Source: an uncultured Collinsella sp.
GTDB taxonomy: Bacteria; Actinomycetota; Coriobacteriia; Coriobacteriales; Coriobacteriaceae
Reading direction: 5' to 3'
Length of the DNA: 6,499 bases
Assembly: GCA_900550785.1 (NCBI GenBank)
Contig: URTL01000111.1
Span: 1 to 6,499 of the forward strand
This document shows, piece after piece, positions 3,963 through 6,499 of this stretch. Under the pieces are notes generated by a model. It did not search any database and was not told the DNA's origin. It worked only from the letters and a program-made list of their open reading frames with translations. Every line of letters starts with the position of its first letter. Within the stretch, counting starts at the first letter, position 1. Both the position numbers and the translations under genes were made by a program.

Positions 3963-6156
3963 ACTCGCTTGGGGCAACGTCCGCCGCGCCGGCCGCGACT
4001 ACCTCGTCTACCTTTTGACGCTCACCCTGGGCGTCACGGTCTTCTATGCCTTTAACACCATCTCGATGCAGGTCGACATCGCCGGCATCGATGAAAAGGG
4101 CTTGGCACAGGTTATGGGCAGCATGCTCGGCGACCTGACGTACTTTTTGGCCGGTGTCATGGCCTTTTTGATGGTGTATGCCAATAACTTCATCATGAAA
4201 CGCCGCAAGAAGGAGTTTGGCCTGTACCAGGTGCTCGGCATGGGGCGCGGGCGCGTCGCCACGATCATGGCGCTCGAGACCGTGATAGTATCGGTCGTGG
4301 CCTTTGTCGCCGGCATTGTGCTGGGTGTGGGACTCTCCCAGCTCATGACGTTCTTTACGGCCTCGCTCTTTAAGACGCAGATTGCCAATTTCCACTTCTT
4401 TTTCTCGGTGCATGCGTTCAACCTGACCCTTGCCTGCATGCTCGTAATGTTTGCGCTCACGCTACTGCTGAACCTTCGTGCCGTGCGTCGTACCAAACTC
4501 ATCGAGCTTATGGGTGCCGAGCGTCGCAACGAGAGCATCAAGACACGCAACCCCTGGATCGCGATTGCCATCTTTGCCGTGGGCGTGGTGCTTGTGGGCG
4601 TGGCCTATTACCGTCTGCTACGTGATGGGTTCCCGCTAACCGCGACGGACAGCAAGCTGCAAGAGGCCATGAGCCAGTTTGGCATTACAACCGCTATGGT
4701 TACCGTGGGTACCTTTGCGCTGTTCTGGGGACTCTCGGGCATGCTTATCAAGCTGCTGCAGAGCCTGCGCAGCGTGTATTGGCGCGGCCTCAATATGTTT
4801 ACCGTGCGCCAGCTTGCGGCCAAGGTTAATACGGTGTGCTTTTCGATGGGCGTCATCGCAATGCTCCTGTTTTTGGCCATCACCTCGGTGACGTGCGGTA
4901 TGTCGATTGCCAACGTGATGAACGAAAACCTGGAGCGCTATAACCCTGTAGACGTGTCTCAGACGTATGTCTATTACACGCCCGATACGTTCGACTACTA
5001 CAAAGAGTACGTCAATCCGTCTGATGAAGCCGATCGTATGGTGCTGGCCGATACAACGGTCGATTTGTACCCCGCATGGCACGGTAAGGGCAAGTCGGCG
5101 GGCAACAACGACGAGACCGGCAAGAAGGTCAATATCGCCGATGTTGCCGGTGAGCATGTGCAGATCGATTCGTATCTGAGTTACCCGCTTGGCGGCTCGG
5201 ATCCTTCGGTGACTCCAAGTGAAATGTGCAAGACCATGGGCGAAAAGCTTCCCAAGGCATTCGGGGGTAGCAATGCCGATGCGATGGGTCTGTTTGTGAC
5301 GCCGGCGAGCCAGTACAACAAACTGCGCCAGATGATGGGCGAGGAGCCGGTGAGCATTGGCCGCGACCAGTATCTGCTCACGTGTGATATGGGCGGCGAG
5401 CTGGTCGAGCTGTACACCAAGTATATGGCTGGCGGCCATGCCCTTACCTTGGGCGGGCATACGCTCAAGCCCGCAACCGATAAGTCGGACGAAGATACGG
5501 CGGCCATCGCCAACTCGGCGATGGGCAGTAATCCGGGTACCGTCGTCGTTGCCGACGAACTGTTGTCCCAACTTAATCTGCAGCCGTATTCCAGTAGCCT
5601 GCTCGTTAACTACAAACAGGGGATGGATACGACCGAGGCAGACGAGAGCATTAAATACACTTTGCTCGACAATCTGCTCGTTGACGGCAAAGAGCCGGGG
5701 GTGTGGGGAACCTTCATCACACGCTCCGAGATGTACACGCAAGCAGCGCAAATGGACGGCATGATTAGCTATCTGGCCATCTACATTGGCTTTGTATTGG
5801 TCGTTGCATGCGCGGCGATTCTGTCGATCCAGCAACTCTCCAACGTGGCCGACGGCAGCCGCAGCTATCGTGTGCTGGCACAGATCGGCTGCGACGACCG
5901 CCAGATCCGCCATTCGGTGATGGCGCAGCAAGCGGTATTCTTCCTGTTCCCGCTGGCAGTGGGCCTGGCGCACTCCTTTGTGGCACTTAAGGTGATCATC
6001 GAGCTGGTGAGCATATTCGGAAATATGAGCATCGGCGGCACCGTGGGCCTCACCTGTGCAATCTTCCTGGCAGCCTACGGCGGCTACTTCTTGGTGACCT
6101 ACCTCATGAGCGCCGGCATGGTGCAAGCTGCCATCGCCACCCGCTACAGCGAGTAA
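3952..6156 (+). CDS. ABC transporter permease, FtsX-type, BceB-like
   Basis: Membrane subunit (734 residues from ATG 3952) partnering the upstream ATPase. Hydrophobic segments lie at about 17-37, 63-82, 108-128, 152-176, 203-219, 247-268, 298-318, 605-625, 660-684 and 697-719. That is the ten-helix BceB plan, with the large external domain (about 319-604) between helices 7 and 8. FtsX-type regions precede it and close the protein. The N-terminus MLCKLAWGNVRRAGRDYLVY is typical of the family. ATG 3952 is preferred over GTG 3940 because GAGGG (3942-3946) is 5 bases upstream and the family starts here. The external domain, about 285 residues, is larger than the roughly 200 known for Bacillus BceB; in that class it contacts the peptide and signals to a sensor kinase. 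No two-component system is visible in the window. The likely role is antimicrobial-peptide resistance or sensing; a housekeeping peptide or lipid exporter is possible. Confidence 0.9.
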   Translation: MLCKLAWGNVRRAGRDYLVYLLTLTLGVTVFYAFNTISMQVDIAGIDEKGLAQVMGSMLGDLTYFLAGVMAFLMVYANNFIMKRRKKEFGLYQVLGMGRGRVATIMALETVIVSVVAFVAGIVLGVGLSQLMTFFTASLFKTQIANFHFFFSVHAFNLTLACMLVMFALTLLLNLRAVRRTKLIELMGAERRNESIKTRNPWIAIAIFAVGVVLVGVAYYRLLRDGFPLTATDSKLQEAMSQFGITTAMVTVGTFALFWGLSGMLIKLLQSLRSVYWRGLNMFTVRQLAAKVNTVCFSMGVIAMLLFLAITSVTCGMSIANVMNENLERYNPVDVSQTYVYYTPDTFDYYKEYVNPSDEADRMVLADTTVDLYPAWHGKGKSAGNNDETGKKVNIADVAGEHVQIDSYLSYPLGGSDPSVTPSEMCKTMGEKLPKAFGGSNADAMGLFVTPASQYNKLRQMMGEEPVSIGRDQYLLTCDMGGELVELYTKYMAGGHALTLGGHTLKPATDKSDEDTAAIANSAMGSNPGTVVVADELLSQLNLQPYSSSLLVNYKQGMDTTEADESIKYTLLDNLLVDGKEPGVWGTFITRSEMYTQAAQMDGMISYLAIYIGFVLVVACAAILSIQQLSNVADGSRSYRVLAQIGCDDRQIRHSVMAQQAVFFLFPLAVGLAHSFVALKVIIELVSIFGNMSIGGTVGLTCAIFLAAYGGYFLVTYLMSAGMVQAAIATRYSE

Positions 6157-6193
6157 CAAGCGGGCAAAACCGTCGCAAAATTAGAGGCGTATG

Positions 6194-6234
6194 ACCGCCG
6201 CGAAGGGACCAGGGGCCCTTTCGCGGCGGTTTTT
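6194..6234 (+). terminator. Intrinsic terminator of the ABC operon
   Basis: CCGCCGCGAAGGG (6195-6207) pairs with CCCTTTCGCGGCGG (6216-6229) with one bulged base, followed by TTTTT (6230-6234). It begins 38 bases after the permease stop. The only converging coding candidate is a weak minus-strand frame, so this mainly ends the plus-strand operon. Confidence 0.9.
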
Positions 6235-6257
6235 GCCAATCTGGTGCGTCTCAGATA

Positions 6258-6378
6258 CAAGTGAGTAGACTTTTTTGAACCTGCCGAGCACATCGCGACA
6301 AATGATCTATAAAACTGCAGGTCAGAGCTGTGGCGTTTTGGGGCGTGCTTGGCCTCCTGCAAAAAGCCTACTCACTTG
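6258..6378. repeat. Structured element B with 16-base core
   Basis: Arms 6258-6275 (CAAGTGAGTAGACTTTTT) and 6361-6378 are inverted copies at 17 of 18 positions. Inside, GCCGAGCAC (6283-6291) pairs with GTGCTTGGC (6345-6353) with one G-U, then CAAA (6299-6302) with TTTG (6337-6340). The apex holds AAACTGCAGGTCAGAG (6312-6327), identical to element A. A T-run (6380-6384) follows the right arm, so it could also stop plus-strand transcription. No gene overlaps it convincingly. Confidence 0.65.
6312..6327. repeat. Second copy of the 16-base core
   Basis: AAACTGCAGGTCAGAG, exact match to 1822-1837 in the same orientation. About 0.005 such pairs would be expected by chance in a random 6.5-kb sequence (my rough estimate, ignoring composition). 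Confidence 0.85.
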
Positions 6379-6384
6379 GTTTTT

Positions 6385-6499
6385 CTGCTAGAAGACCGCC
6401 ACGAGGGAAGGCAACTCCCCCGGGTAGTCGTTGGGGACGTTCTTAAACGACTAGTCAAACAAGAACGTCCATTACAGTCGAAATTGTCAGCCCGGGACC
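6385..6499. other. Gene-free right edge with competing or pseudoknotted stems
   Basis: No coding frame is supported here. TAGTCGTT (6425-6432) pairs perfectly with AACGACTA (6446-6453), and GGACGTTCTT (6435-6444) pairs perfectly with AAGAACGTCC (6461-6470). The stems cross, so they form either an H-type pseudoknot (connecting loops of 2, 1 and 7 bases) or two exclusive hairpins. A small GGGA/TCCC hairpin lies at 6405-6419, and CCCGGG occurs at 6418-6424 and near 6491-6496. No T-run follows, so it is not a terminator. The window ends before any downstream gene appears. Confidence 0.5.

Noticed and set aside
3138..3977. 279-residue minus-strand frame opposite the ATPase
   Set aside because: Shadow of a gene with complete ABC motifs.
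4636..6159. 507-residue minus-strand frame opposite the permease
   Set aside because: His/Arg-rich shadow of the permease, no motif, no ribosome site.
6144..6362. 72-residue minus-strand frame after the operon
   Set aside because: Covers the terminator hairpin and most of element B, with no family likeness or ribosome site.

Overview
The window looks like a stretch of a high-GC, Gram-positive-type chromosome, most likely a gut coriobacterium such as Collinsella. This is inference from four things: GC-rich genes with strong GGAGG-type ribosome sites, AT-richer spacers, the sequence character of the BceB-like permease, and the dense intergenic hairpins. Nothing in the window (no rRNA, no marker gene) proves it.

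Layout, left to right. (1) 1-41, minus strand: the first 13 codons of a gene that runs off the left edge. (2) 42-375: a divergent, AT-rich control region and aldolase leader. (3) 376-1233, plus strand: a complete class II ketose-bisphosphate aldolase, the only central-metabolism gene here. (4) 1267-1391: a nested double hairpin with a bidirectional terminator inside a 29-bp outer stem. (5) 1400-1937: a gene-poor stretch with weak minus-strand coding remnants, a 9-bp perfect inverted repeat, and a structured element ('element A', 1790-1882). (6) 1938-2927, minus strand: a Nudix hydrolase fused to a Vsr-type mismatch endonuclease. (7) 2928-3176: a divergent intergenic region with three successive inverted repeats, one of which pairs about 40 bases on each side. 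(8) 3177-3962 and 3952-6156, plus strand: a two-gene ABC transporter operon (ATPase, then a ten-helix FtsX-type permease with a large external domain), of the BceAB class linked to antimicrobial-peptide detoxification or sensing. It ends in a clear terminator at 6194-6234. (9) 6235-6499: no gene, but a second structured element ('element B', 6258-6378) and a pseudoknot-capable or alternately pairing region (6425-6470).

The genes form no single pathway. They are three independent units: sugar-phosphate cleavage, nucleotide-pool and mismatch repair, and envelope defence. The two most unusual things are the Nudix-Vsr fusion and the family-like set of non-coding inverted repeats. Elements A and B carry an identical 16-base core (AAACTGCAGGTCAGAG) near the apex of otherwise unrelated stems. 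The 2960-3072 hairpin and element B share the arm word GTAG(A/T)CTTTTT, and the 2960-3072 hairpin and the 6422-6470 region share GGGTAGTC followed by GGGACG. These may belong to a dispersed repeat or small-RNA family that a genome-wide search could reveal.
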